Notes under the pieces: model-generated | The model's input: the letters and a program-made list of their open reading frames with translations, nothing else | What the model was told of the DNA's origin: nothing | Databases searched by the model: none | Program-made: the position numbers and the translations under genes | Shown: positions 1-8,140 of the stretch, in pieces | How the letters are laid out: every line of letters begins with the position of its first letter | How positions within the stretch are numbered: the first letter of the stretch is position 1 | From: UBA2773 sp964458715 | GTDB taxonomy: Bacteria; Patescibacteriota; Minisyncoccia; Moranbacterales; DUUL01 | Direction: 5' to 3' | Assembly (NCBI GenBank): GCA_964458715.1 | Contig: CAYWJP010000001.1 | Coordinates: 1 to 64,000 of the forward strand | DNA: 64,000 nucleotides

Positions 1-22
1 CATATTGTACTGAAACAAAATA

Positions 23-958
23 TTGGAACTATTTAAAAACGAATTTGCAAAAAAAATTTTAATAGTAATTTTTATCTTAATAACTTTAATGATTTCGATT
101 TTTCTCGTTATTAAAAATAAAAAAATAAAATTTCAAGAATTTAATACAATTAATGAAAATCAAAAACAAACACCAGACAATAAAGAAAAGGTTTCAAACA
201 TTCAAAACTTAAAAAATTTAATAAATCTTGAAAAACAAATAAAAGATTCGACTCTTTTTAGAAATGATTTGTTTTTTTTAACCGAAAATAAAACCTTAAT
301 AAAATTCTCCGTCAGAGATAATACCAAAACTGAAATAATTCTTCCATCTGAATTAAAAAATCCTGAATATTTATCTTCCATGGAATCTTTGCAATTAATT
401 TTTATAACCAGTCAAGGCCAAACCTATTCCTATAGTCCCGTAACTAATAGTTTTTCTAAAAATACTATCGTGATGCCAGATAATTTTAAAGGCATTGGAG
501 TGGGAACTTATTTGACTTATCTTTATTTACTTGATCGAACTTCAAATCAAATTTATCGTTATCCTCGAGCACCGGGAGGTTTTGGGATTTATAAGGAATG
601 GTTAAAAGAAAATGTAGATTTTCAGAATGCTATTGAAATAGACATAAGCGATTCCATTTATGTTGCCTTTGCAGATGGTAAAATAAAAAAATATTTTCAA
701 GGAAAAAGAGAGACAGAGTTCAACCTTGAAAAAGATTTTATTCCTAATAAAATTAGAACGAAGATAAATCAAAATGAAGTCTTTGCTTTAGATAAAAAAC
801 AAGGTAAAATAATAAGGTTGTTTGAGAATAATAATCAACAAGATTCTTTTCAAAATGACCAATTTAAAGATTCTAAAGATTTTTATGTAGATTTTGAAAA
901 TAATAAAATTTTTATAATTACTGAGAAGAAAGAACTATTAATGTTTACTTACCAATAA
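23..958 (+). CDS. membrane-anchored beta-propeller-like hypothetical protein
   Basis: The 311-aa product has a short basic N terminus, one hydrophobic segment at about residues 11-30, a low-complexity Asn/Lys/Gln linker to about residue 65 and an extracytoplasmic-looking C-terminal part. That part has repeating beta-rich blocks (short strands ending in Tyr/Phe, such as QIYRYP, SIYVAFADGKI and KIFIITEKKEL), which suggests a propeller-type fold. The start is a TTG at 23; an in-frame stop lies at 11-13, so the reading frame cannot extend far upstream. It precedes the nucleotide-sugar dehydrogenase by 14 bp and may be co-transcribed with it. I do not recognise a named family, and the propeller reading is inference. 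Confidence 0.6.
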   Translation: MELFKNEFAKKILIVIFILITLMISIFLVIKNKKIKFQEFNTINENQKQTPDNKEKVSNIQNLKNLINLEKQIKDSTLFRNDLFFLTENKTLIKFSVRDNTKTEIILPSELKNPEYLSSMESLQLIFITSQGQTYSYSPVTNSFSKNTIVMPDNFKGIGVGTYLTYLYLLDRTSNQIYRYPRAPGGFGIYKEWLKENVDFQNAIEIDISDSIYVAFADGKIKKYFQGKRETEFNLEKDFIPNKIRTKINQNEVFALDKKQGKIIRLFENNNQQDSFQNDQFKDSKDFYVDFENNKIFIITEKKELLMFTYQ

Positions 959-972
959 TTAATCGGGATTAA

Positions 973-2256
973 ATGAATCAAAACAAAACGAAAGTTGCGA
1001 TAGTAGGATTGGGCTATGTTGGATTACCGTTGGCATTAAGATCTTTAGAAAAAGGTTTTGAAACTATCGGAGTGGATTTAGATGAAAATAAAATTAAAAA
1101 AATAAGAGCCGGAAAATCTCCTTTTTTGGAAGAATTCGTTGAAGAAAGAAAAGATTTGTTAAAAAAACTTTCTGTTTCAACTGAAATGAGCACTATTAAA
1201 AACGTTGATATTGTTATTATATGCGTTCCCACCCCTATCAATAAATCTTACTATCCAGATTTAGGACCATTAGTAGGAGCCACTCAAGGCATAATTAATA
1301 ATTTAGGAGAAAAACAACTAGTTATTGTTGAATCGACTATTAATCCAGGCGTCTGTGAAGAAGTTTTAGAGCCATTATTCGCCAAAGCTAATCTTAAAGA
1401 GGGGCAGGATTACTTCTTGGCTCACTGCCCAGAAAGAATTGACCCTGGCAATAAAAAATGGAATATTAGTAATATTCCTCGAGTGGTAGGATCAATGTCA
1501 GAAGAAGGTTTAAATAGAGCCAAAGAATATTATGAAGCTATTATTGATGGCACAATAAAACCAATGAAAACTATTCGATCCGCCGAAGCAGTAAAAGTAG
1601 TTGAAAATTCTTTCCGAGACGTGAACATTGCTTTTGTCAATGAGTTAGCCCAAAGCTTTGATCGAATGGGAATTGACGTTAAAGACGTAATTGATGGCGC
1701 AGCCACTAAACCCTTTGCTTTTATGGCCCACTACCCTAGTAGAGGAGTTGGGGGACACTGTATTCCAGTTGATCCTTACTATCTGATCGAAGAAGCCAAA
1801 AGAAAAGGTTTTGATCATCAATTTTTGAGCGCTGCCAGAAAAATTAACAATTTTATGCCAATTTACACCGTTCAACTTCTGCAAGATACTTTAAATATCA
1901 TTGAAATGCCCTTAAAAAATACTAAAGTGGGCGTTTTGGGACTTTCCTATAAAGCCAATATTGATGACTTAAGAGAATCTCCCGCTTTCAAAATTATTGA
2001 AGAACTAAAAAAATACGGGGCTCAGGTGTTAACTTTTGATCCTTATATATTGGAAAAATCTGATGTAAAATCATTAGAAGAATTATTAGAGAAATCAGAA
2101 GCGCTGATTTTAGTCACTAATCACAAAGATTTTCTGAATAAAGAAGCTGATTTTAAAAAGTTTAATATAAAAGCCATTGTCGACGGTGTAAATTGTTTAG
2201 ACCAGGAAAAAATAAAAAAATTAAGAATCGAATATCACGGCATTGGAAGAAAATAG
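973..2256 (+). CDS. nucleotide-sugar dehydrogenase (UDP-glucose/GDP-mannose dehydrogenase family, WecC/WbpA-like)
   Basis: The 427-aa protein probably catalyses NAD-dependent two-step oxidation of a UDP-hexose or UDP-N-acetylhexosamine to the uronic acid, supplying precursor for surface polysaccharide. An N-terminal Rossmann motif GLGYVGLPLA (residues 12-21), the central helical dimerisation part and the catalytic segment GVGGHCIPVDPYY with nucleophile Cys263 are all visible. The C-terminal UDP-binding domain contains GLSYKANIDDLRESPA. Length is normal for the family. The exact sugar cannot be decided from sequence alone; the WecC/WbpA/TviB branch fits better than Ugd by its motifs. It lies upstream of glycosyltransferases on the same strand. 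Confidence 0.9.
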   Translation: MNQNKTKVAIVGLGYVGLPLALRSLEKGFETIGVDLDENKIKKIRAGKSPFLEEFVEERKDLLKKLSVSTEMSTIKNVDIVIICVPTPINKSYYPDLGPLVGATQGIINNLGEKQLVIVESTINPGVCEEVLEPLFAKANLKEGQDYFLAHCPERIDPGNKKWNISNIPRVVGSMSEEGLNRAKEYYEAIIDGTIKPMKTIRSAEAVKVVENSFRDVNIAFVNELAQSFDRMGIDVKDVIDGAATKPFAFMAHYPSRGVGGHCIPVDPYYLIEEAKRKGFDHQFLSAARKINNFMPIYTVQLLQDTLNIIEMPLKNTKVGVLGLSYKANIDDLRESPAFKIIEELKKYGAQVLTFDPYILEKSDVKSLEELLEKSEALILVTNHKDFLNKEADFKKFNIKAIVDGVNCLDQEKIKKLRIEYHGIGRK

Positions 2257-2324
2257 ATTTTTAAACAAATGATCTATAATAAAATCAGTTTAATGAAAAA
2301 TCTACTAATTATTTAGAAAAATAA

Positions 2325-3308
2325 ATGAGACTAATTGTCAATATTCCAGCCTACAACGAGGAGACTGTAATCGGAAAAACTATAACTAGAATCAAAGAAA
2401 GCTTTAAAAATGATTTTTACAAAAATCAAGAAGGACGGCTTATCCAAGAAAAATTAATTCAGGTTGTTAACGACGGTTCAAGAGACAAAACTGTCAACGT
2501 GTCAAAAAAAGCCGGAGCTGATATCATAATTTCTCACGAAACCAACAGAAGATTAGGCGCTGTTTTCGGAACCAGCGTTGGTTCAGCTCTAAAAAACAGA
2601 GCAGATTTAATGATAAATATTGATGCTGATGGCCAATTTGACCCCGAAGATATTCCCAAACTTTTAAAGCCCATTCTAATCGGAGAAGCTGATCTAGTAA
2701 TTGCTAACCGATTCGGCGGAATTAAAGCTACTGACATTCCTTGGTTTAAAAACTTTCTTAATCAATTTGCCGCTAAAATTATTAGTTTTTTCTTAGATTA
2801 TAAAATTGAAGATTTGACTTGTGGTTTTAGGGCTCACAATCGGGAAGCCTTGTTAAGACTAAATTTAACCAATAATTTTACCTACACCCAAGAAACTATT
2901 ATTGATGCCATTGGAAAAAATTTAAAACTCAAATGGGTACCAATTCAGGTAATTTATTTTGCCGATCGAAAATCTAAAATAGTTAAATCTATTTGGAAAT
3001 TTATTAGTAATGGATTTAAAATAATTTTAAAAGCTATCCGAGACGCTCGCCCCTTAAAATTTTTTGGAGTACCAGCCTTATTTTTTATTATAATTGCCTT
3101 AACTGGATATGGTTGGTTTTTGTTTAATTATTTACAAGAATTTAAAATTTCTCCTTTTATAAATTATGTAATCTTCTCTTCCCTGTCTTTAATTCTGGGA
3201 ATTCAATTATTAATTTTTGCTTTAATAGCTGATATGATTAAATCTAACCGAAAAATAACTGAGGAACTTAGTTATCAACACAAAAAAAGTAAATACTACA
3301 ACCTCTAA
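2325..3308 (+). CDS. family 2 glycosyltransferase with C-terminal membrane segments (dolichol-phosphate mannose synthase-like)
   Basis: The 327-aa protein has a GT-A fold start (IVNIPAYNEETVIGKT), the nucleotide-diphosphate/metal site DADGQFDPEDIP with the DxD at about residues 100-102, and a conserved CGFRA segment near residue 165. Two hydrophobic segments at about residues 245-265 and 280-305 anchor it in the membrane. This layout is typical of polyprenyl-phosphate sugar transferases. It probably moves a sugar from a nucleotide donor to a lipid carrier for surface glycan assembly. A 34-bp perfect palindrome follows the gene immediately. Confidence 0.85.
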   Translation: MRLIVNIPAYNEETVIGKTITRIKESFKNDFYKNQEGRLIQEKLIQVVNDGSRDKTVNVSKKAGADIIISHETNRRLGAVFGTSVGSALKNRADLMINIDADGQFDPEDIPKLLKPILIGEADLVIANRFGGIKATDIPWFKNFLNQFAAKIISFFLDYKIEDLTCGFRAHNREALLRLNLTNNFTYTQETIIDAIGKNLKLKWVPIQVIYFADRKSKIVKSIWKFISNGFKIILKAIRDARPLKFFGVPALFFIIIALTGYGWFLFNYLQEFKISPFINYVIFSSLSLILGIQLLIFALIADMIKSNRKITEELSYQHKKSKYYNL

Positions 3309-3313
3309 GACTT

Positions 3314-3347
3314 TTTCCGCCATAGGCGGATCCGCCTATGGCGGAAA
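3314..3347. repeat. 34-bp perfect GC-rich palindrome
   Basis: The two 17-nt arms are exact reverse complements, built from the unit TCCGCCATAGGCGGA and its mirror. It sits 6 bp after the stop codon of the GT2 gene in otherwise AT-rich DNA. Related CCGCC...GGCGG cores recur at 28106, 30078, 44507 and, inside a gene, at about 62076. No T-run follows, so it is not a classical terminator. Confidence 0.85.
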
Positions 3348-3371
3348 CTTTACTAACTTTCTAAATAAATT

Positions 3372-4490
3372 ATGAAAATCTTATTCATTTCGCACTCTTT
3401 TCCTCCTATTGTAGGAGGGGTAGAAAATCAAAATTTTCAATTAGCTGAAGCGCTTAAAAAATCAGCTCAAGTTAGAATTATAAAAAATACTCGAGGAAAA
3501 ATTTGGCTACCAATATTTGTTCCATTAACTTTTTTAAAAGCTTTCTTTCTGATGAACCGCTATGACGTTTGTTTATTAGGAAGTGGTGTTTTAGCTCCAC
3601 TAGGAAGCGCCATAAGCTTTTTCCATCCAAAGAAAAAGTTTTTTTGTGTTACTCACGCCCTCGATATTATTTTTGCCGAAAAAAAGGGTTGGTTATCTAA
3701 AATTTATAAAACCGTAAACATCCCTTCTCTGGAAAAAATGAACAAACTTTTTATGGTAGGAAATGCCACCATTGAAGAAGCGGTAAAATTGGGAATTAGC
3801 AAAAAAAAATGCAAATTTATTCCTAACGGAATTAACAAAGATGATTTAAAAGAAAAACACCTCCGAAAAGAACTTTCTCAAATATTCGGGAAAAATATTC
3901 AAGACAAGAAAGTGATTCTTCGCTTAGGACGATTTGTTCCCCATAAAGGAACCAGTTGGTTTATTGAAAATGTAATGCCTAAATTGCCTGAAAATGTTGT
4001 TATGATCGCCGCCGGTGGAAGAGTGGCTAAAAATACTGCTGGGGACAAAGATGATTTCCTTAATTCCGAAAAAGCTATTATTAAAAACAAACTAGAAAAT
4101 CGAGTTCGATTATGCCCTACTATCCCCCAAAAAGATTTAAAAATATTGCTAAACACTGTTGATCTTGTAGTATCTCCTAATCTTAAAATCCCCGGATCAA
4201 TGGAAGGATTTGGAATTAATGCTATTGAAGCTGGCGTTTGCGAACGAATTGTTTTTGTTTCAAACATTGAAGGTCTATTAGATGCAGTTAAGGATGGAAA
4301 AAATGGAAAATTAATAGAAAGTGGCAACGAAAAAGCTTGGGTGAGTGAAATTAAAAAAATAATTAAGCTCAAGAAAAAGACCCTTTTAAAACAAGGTCAA
4401 GAAGCTGGTAAATATGTCGAAAAAAATTATTCCTGGAATAAAATTTCCAAGAAATATCTAAAGGAAATGAATAATACCATCTCCAACTAA
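3372..4490 (+). CDS. family 4 glycosyltransferase
   Basis: The 372-aa GT-B enzyme begins with a glycine/proline-rich N-terminal donor loop (SHSFPPIVGGVENQN), typical of GT4 proteins. It carries the C-terminal EX7E motif within EGFGINAIEAG at about residues 278-288, which binds the nucleotide-sugar donor. The middle segment VILRLGRFVPHKG is the usual first strand of the second Rossmann domain. It probably transfers a sugar in surface polysaccharide synthesis at the cytoplasmic membrane. It follows the GT2 gene after about 60 bp. Confidence 0.87.
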   Translation: MKILFISHSFPPIVGGVENQNFQLAEALKKSAQVRIIKNTRGKIWLPIFVPLTFLKAFFLMNRYDVCLLGSGVLAPLGSAISFFHPKKKFFCVTHALDIIFAEKKGWLSKIYKTVNIPSLEKMNKLFMVGNATIEEAVKLGISKKKCKFIPNGINKDDLKEKHLRKELSQIFGKNIQDKKVILRLGRFVPHKGTSWFIENVMPKLPENVVMIAAGGRVAKNTAGDKDDFLNSEKAIIKNKLENRVRLCPTIPQKDLKILLNTVDLVVSPNLKIPGSMEGFGINAIEAGVCERIVFVSNIEGLLDAVKDGKNGKLIESGNEKAWVSEIKKIIKLKKKTLLKQGQEAGKYVEKNYSWNKISKKYLKEMNNTISN

Positions 4491-4494
4491 CCAC

Positions 4495-4625
4495 TGCCCA
4501 CCAACTCTTGCAAATTTTAATTTATACTTGCTTCAAAAAGTTCAGTGATACTATGACATCACTTCACTTTTTTTACCATCGTCTAAATTAAAATTTACCG
4601 TGACTTATGAGTAGTGGCTAATTGA
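4495..4625. repeat. intergenic imperfect inverted repeat of about 130 bp
   Basis: The arms include ccactg near 4491 with gtagtgg near 4611, and an inner pair around gcaaattttaattta (about 4509) and taaattaaaattta (about 4585). It fills the whole gap between the GT4 gene and the large membrane protein. It lacks the conserved core of the 120-bp family described elsewhere in this window, so it belongs to another class. Confidence 0.45.
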
Positions 4626-4641
4626 AAATGATATAAATAAA

Positions 4642-6576
4642 ATGATTTTAGACTTATTAAAAATTGATTTGAGCTTGGGATTATTACTTTTTATTCCAGG
4701 CTATTCAATTCTAATCGCATTACTTCGAACCAGGAATCCACTGGGAATTTTGGGAACGCTAGTAGTTTCAATGGTTTTAAGTTTGGGAATTGTTGATTTC
4801 AGTTTGATTTTAATTGATAAAATCGGGATGAGATTGACCTCATTAACCATTATTCTCACTTTATTAATAATCTCTTTCTTGGGATTTGTTTTCTACGGAA
4901 TATTTCGAAAAAAGGAAATAAAAGCGATTTCCGAAAATAATTCAGGTTGGTTAATATTTATATTAATTGTAGCTTTCTCGATTTTTCTTAGACTAGTTTA
5001 TTTAGTACCCAAGATAATTCCCCATACCACTGATTTAGGTCATCATATGTATTGGGTTAATTTTATTATCAGATTTCAGGAACTTCCTATTTATGGAATT
5101 CCAGATGTTGTTATCGGCGAACACGTTATTTTTGCTGCCGCTTCAATATTAACTGGAATTGGAATAATTTCGGCTCTTCCGGTGGCCATTTTATTTATTA
5201 TAAATATCTTTTCTCTTCTAGCCGTTTTTTTGTTAACCAAAGAATTAGCCAAAATATTATTCAAAAAAAGCTCCGCTAATAAAATTAGCCTTCTGTCGTT
5301 AATCTCGATCGGAATTTTCTACGCCGTTGCTTCTCCTCAAGCCACTTACATAAGCGGAGGAGTAATTGGAAATTTATTGGGAAATTTACTAATGCCTACT
5401 ATTTTTTATTTATTCATCAAGGCCTTTAAAGACAAAAACTCTACTTTGGTAGGATTAGGAATATTTTTATTGAGTGTTTTAATTTACACTCATCATCTTT
5501 CGGCTTTCATCCTTCTCTATTCTCTGGCAGGTTTTTTGCTATTTTTCTTTATCTTGTTAGGAACAACTCGTTTTATTTTTAAAAAAAGCGAGGCCAAAAT
5601 CATCCCTTTTTTAAAAATTTTTATCAATCTCAAGACTATCCTAACTAGTTTATTTTTAATTTTATTTGTTTTTCTCATAAGAGTTCCTTCTTATTTAAAT
5701 TTATCGGCTATCGGTACGGCTGTAGGCTCACCTTCCAAGGAAACTCGAGTGGGATTAACTATTAATAATCTCCTTGATTCCACCGGCTCCTGGAGAATGT
5801 TTTACTCGGCTATCGGAATTATTTTTTTAATTTTTATATTTTGGCAAATCTTGAAAAAAAATTCTGCTTTTCGAAAAATATACTCCTTGAAAATCTCCAA
5901 TTTGTCACTAGTCTTGGCCGCTATCTCGTTGCCATCAGCTTGGTTTATTACAATTTTCGCTATGAGCCATTGGCCAGCTTTACTAAAAATTGATATTATT
6001 TCAAGTAGAATTGCTAATTATCTAACTTATCCCTCGGCCATTTTAGCCGCTTTTGGAGTTTATGCTATTTTACAACCAATTTTTTATAAAACTCGGGGAG
6101 TGATCGCCCTAACAATTTTTATGATAGTTTTTATTCCAGGCGTTATCTCTGGTTTATTTGATGTTTCTGAAACCTACCCCGAAGATGGTGACAATATGAA
6201 AAAAACTGTCCAAACGTTTAAAGGCTCTAAATACTTAAACGAAAAAACTGATTCTAAACAAAAAATTCTCAGAGATCATATTTACTTAATTGGCGACACT
6301 TGGATAAAAAATTTCTTAATGCGAGATTATGAAGAGCCAATCTCTAGAACTTTTTTAAAAAAATACGAGGATCCGATTAAAGAACGAGAAACTTGTAGTC
6401 GAGATATGATCGCTATTCCAGAAACTGAAGTTGGTAGAAACTGCTTCCAAGAAACTGGCGTTGAATTTTTAATTCTCCGCAATGGCTATGACACTTATCA
6501 ATTCGAAACTTCTAATAATTTTTCTAAAATATTTACCACAAAAGAAGTTATAATTTTCCAAAGAAATAATCTTTAA
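4642..6576 (+). CDS. large polytopic membrane protein, possible GT-C-type glycosyltransferase
   Basis: The 644-aa protein has about 12-14 hydrophobic segments from residue 5 to about 510 and a C-terminal soluble domain of about 130 residues. The first large loop contains acidic/His residues in TTDLGHHMYWVNF (about residues 131-143), a placement that resembles the acidic loop of GT-C enzymes using lipid-linked sugars. That similarity is inference; no diagnostic motif was identified. The start has no Shine-Dalgarno. It is followed 2 bp later by a small membrane-anchored gene and then a GT4 gene, so it is probably part of the surface-glycan operon. Confidence 0.6.
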   Translation: MILDLLKIDLSLGLLLFIPGYSILIALLRTRNPLGILGTLVVSMVLSLGIVDFSLILIDKIGMRLTSLTIILTLLIISFLGFVFYGIFRKKEIKAISENNSGWLIFILIVAFSIFLRLVYLVPKIIPHTTDLGHHMYWVNFIIRFQELPIYGIPDVVIGEHVIFAAASILTGIGIISALPVAILFIINIFSLLAVFLLTKELAKILFKKSSANKISLLSLISIGIFYAVASPQATYISGGVIGNLLGNLLMPTIFYLFIKAFKDKNSTLVGLGIFLLSVLIYTHHLSAFILLYSLAGFLLFFFILLGTTRFIFKKSEAKIIPFLKIFINLKTILTSLFLILFVFLIRVPSYLNLSAIGTAVGSPSKETRVGLTINNLLDSTGSWRMFYSAIGIIFLIFIFWQILKKNSAFRKIYSLKISNLSLVLAAISLPSAWFITIFAMSHWPALLKIDIISSRIANYLTYPSAILAAFGVYAILQPIFYKTRGVIALTIFMIVFIPGVISGLFDVSETYPEDGDNMKKTVQTFKGSKYLNEKTDSKQKILRDHIYLIGDTWIKNFLMRDYEEPISRTFLKKYEDPIKERETCSRDMIAIPETEVGRNCFQETGVEFLILRNGYDTYQFETSNNFSKIFTTKEVIIFQRNNL

Positions 6577-6578
6577 TT

Positions 6579-6974
6579 ATGAATAAAAATATTGCCATTT
6601 TAATAGTCTTAATTCTAACTTTTTTAACTTCTTACTTTTTATATTGGAAAGGAGAATTAGCCCTAGAGGATGCTGCTAAGGATTTTACTGTTTTAGCCTT
6701 CGAAAATACCAGTTTAGTTTGTGATTATAATTCTTTAACTTTCTTTATCGAGAATAATCTAGAAGAAGAACTTCCCTATCAAATTTCCATCAGCGCCGAT
6801 GATAAAACGCTAGAGACTCTAGCAGTTTCAGTTTTGGCTCAAAATAAAAAACTAATCCAACCTAAATCAGAAACGCTAGAATTTCTATGCGCTCAATCTC
6901 AAAAAATCAAATATGAAGTTATGATTGAGAATAAAACAAATAAACAATCTATCTATAAACTAATCAATCCGTAA
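6579..6974 (+). CDS. small membrane-anchored protein with predicted beta-rich ectodomain
   Basis: The 131-aa product has one N-terminal hydrophobic helix (residues 5-22) and then a beta-strand-rich extracytoplasmic domain. The domain has two Cys residues (CDYNSL at about residue 48 and FLCAQS at about 104) that could form a disulfide. It starts 2 bp after the preceding membrane protein and ends 4 bp before the next glycosyltransferase, so translational coupling is likely. It resembles the Ig-like accessory domains often placed beside GT-C proteins, but I do not recognise a named family. Confidence 0.6.
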   Translation: MNKNIAILIVLILTFLTSYFLYWKGELALEDAAKDFTVLAFENTSLVCDYNSLTFFIENNLEEELPYQISISADDKTLETLAVSVLAQNKKLIQPKSETLEFLCAQSQKIKYEVMIENKTNKQSIYKLINP

Positions 6975-6978
6975 ACTT

Positions 6979-8136
6979 ATGCTCAAGAAAAAAATTCTCC
7001 TTTATACACGACCAATCGTTCCGCCTTGGGATGAAGCCTCCAAAAATTTAGCTTATGACATTGCCATTAACCTGCCAAAAAATCAATTTGACATTACTCT
7101 TTTAACTCCTCGAAAAAACTCATTCAATCAGCAATTAATCAAACAACACTCCAATATAATCCCTGAAGAAATTTATTCTTCAATCGATCTTAATTTAAAA
7201 GGAAAAATCAAATTATTAAGCAGACTATTCAAAACTAAATTAAACGCCGATCTAATTCATTTTCTTTTTACTCCAAGGTCAATTACGTCCCTCTTAGTTA
7301 GATTAAGATTAAAATTTAGTAAAATTAAGACTGTTCAAACAGTTGCTACTTTATCAAAAGAAAATCTAACTAATGCCAAAAAATTAAATAAAATTTTATT
7401 TGCCGATGTCGTTGTCGTTCAATCAAAACATACCTTCGAAAAATTAAAAAATAAAACTATTAAAAATATAAAATTAATTTATCCAGGAATTAATTTAGAA
7501 AAATATAGACAGAAAAGAAAAGACGCCTCACTTTTGAAAGAATTAAAATTAAAAGATAGCGATTTTGTTGTTTTGTATGGAGGCGAGTACACTCGACTGA
7601 AAGCTATTGATGATATTTTAGAAGCCTTAAAAATACTATTCAACGAATACAAAGAAGTTGAAAATTTAAAATTCATTTTTGCTTGTCGATTAAAATCCAA
7701 GAAAGATAAAATCAAAAAAGAAGCTGTTATTAAAACTCTCGAAAAAGAATCTCTCAGAGACAAGGTTGTTTTTTTGGATACTTTTGCGGAAGTAGACAAA
7801 CTTTACAACTTATCAAATATCAGTATTTTTCCTGTTCGTGAAATGGCTGGTAAGTTCGACATTCCCTTGGTATTAGTTGAATCGATGGCTTGCGGAAAAC
7901 CGATTATTGTTTCCAAGTTAAAAAACTTGAAAGAATTAATCGGAAAAAATACTTATGGATTAGTTTGTAAAAGAAAATCTCCCAGAGATCTAGCTCAAAA
8001 AATATATCTTCTAAAAACTGATAAAAAACTGTACAATAAAATAGCTGAAAATGCCTTAGTTTTTGTTAAAAATAATTTTGATATTAAGAAAAATATCAAA
8101 GAATACGATAATATTTATAAAGAATTACTCCAATAA
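6979..8136 (+). CDS. family 4 glycosyltransferase
   Basis: This is a 385-aa GT-B protein. The N-terminal donor loop is RPIVPPWDEASKN, and the C-terminal nucleotide-sugar binding part carries FDIPLVLVESMACGKPII, the EX7E-type region, at about residues 293-310. It has the usual length for GT4. It starts 4 bp after the small membrane-anchored gene, and its 3' end abuts the RtcB-like gene. Role in surface polysaccharide synthesis is inferred from context; donor and acceptor are unknown. Confidence 0.85.
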   Translation: MLKKKILLYTRPIVPPWDEASKNLAYDIAINLPKNQFDITLLTPRKNSFNQQLIKQHSNIIPEEIYSSIDLNLKGKIKLLSRLFKTKLNADLIHFLFTPRSITSLLVRLRLKFSKIKTVQTVATLSKENLTNAKKLNKILFADVVVVQSKHTFEKLKNKTIKNIKLIYPGINLEKYRQKRKDASLLKELKLKDSDFVVLYGGEYTRLKAIDDILEALKILFNEYKEVENLKFIFACRLKSKKDKIKKEAVIKTLEKESLRDKVVFLDTFAEVDKLYNLSNISIFPVREMAGKFDIPLVLVESMACGKPIIVSKLKNLKELIGKNTYGLVCKRKSPRDLAQKIYLLKTDKKLYNKIAENALVFVKNNFDIKKNIKEYDNIYKELLQ

Positions 8137-8140
8137 TCTA

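Noticed and set aside
2275..2280. TATAAT before the GT2 gene
   Set aside because: No -35 element lies at 16-18 bp and the gap is short, so it is likely a chance match in AT-rich DNA.
8063..8140. longer start for the RtcB-like gene
   Set aside because: It overlaps the glycosyltransferase stop by more than 70 bp and adds an unrelated basic leader absent from the family.
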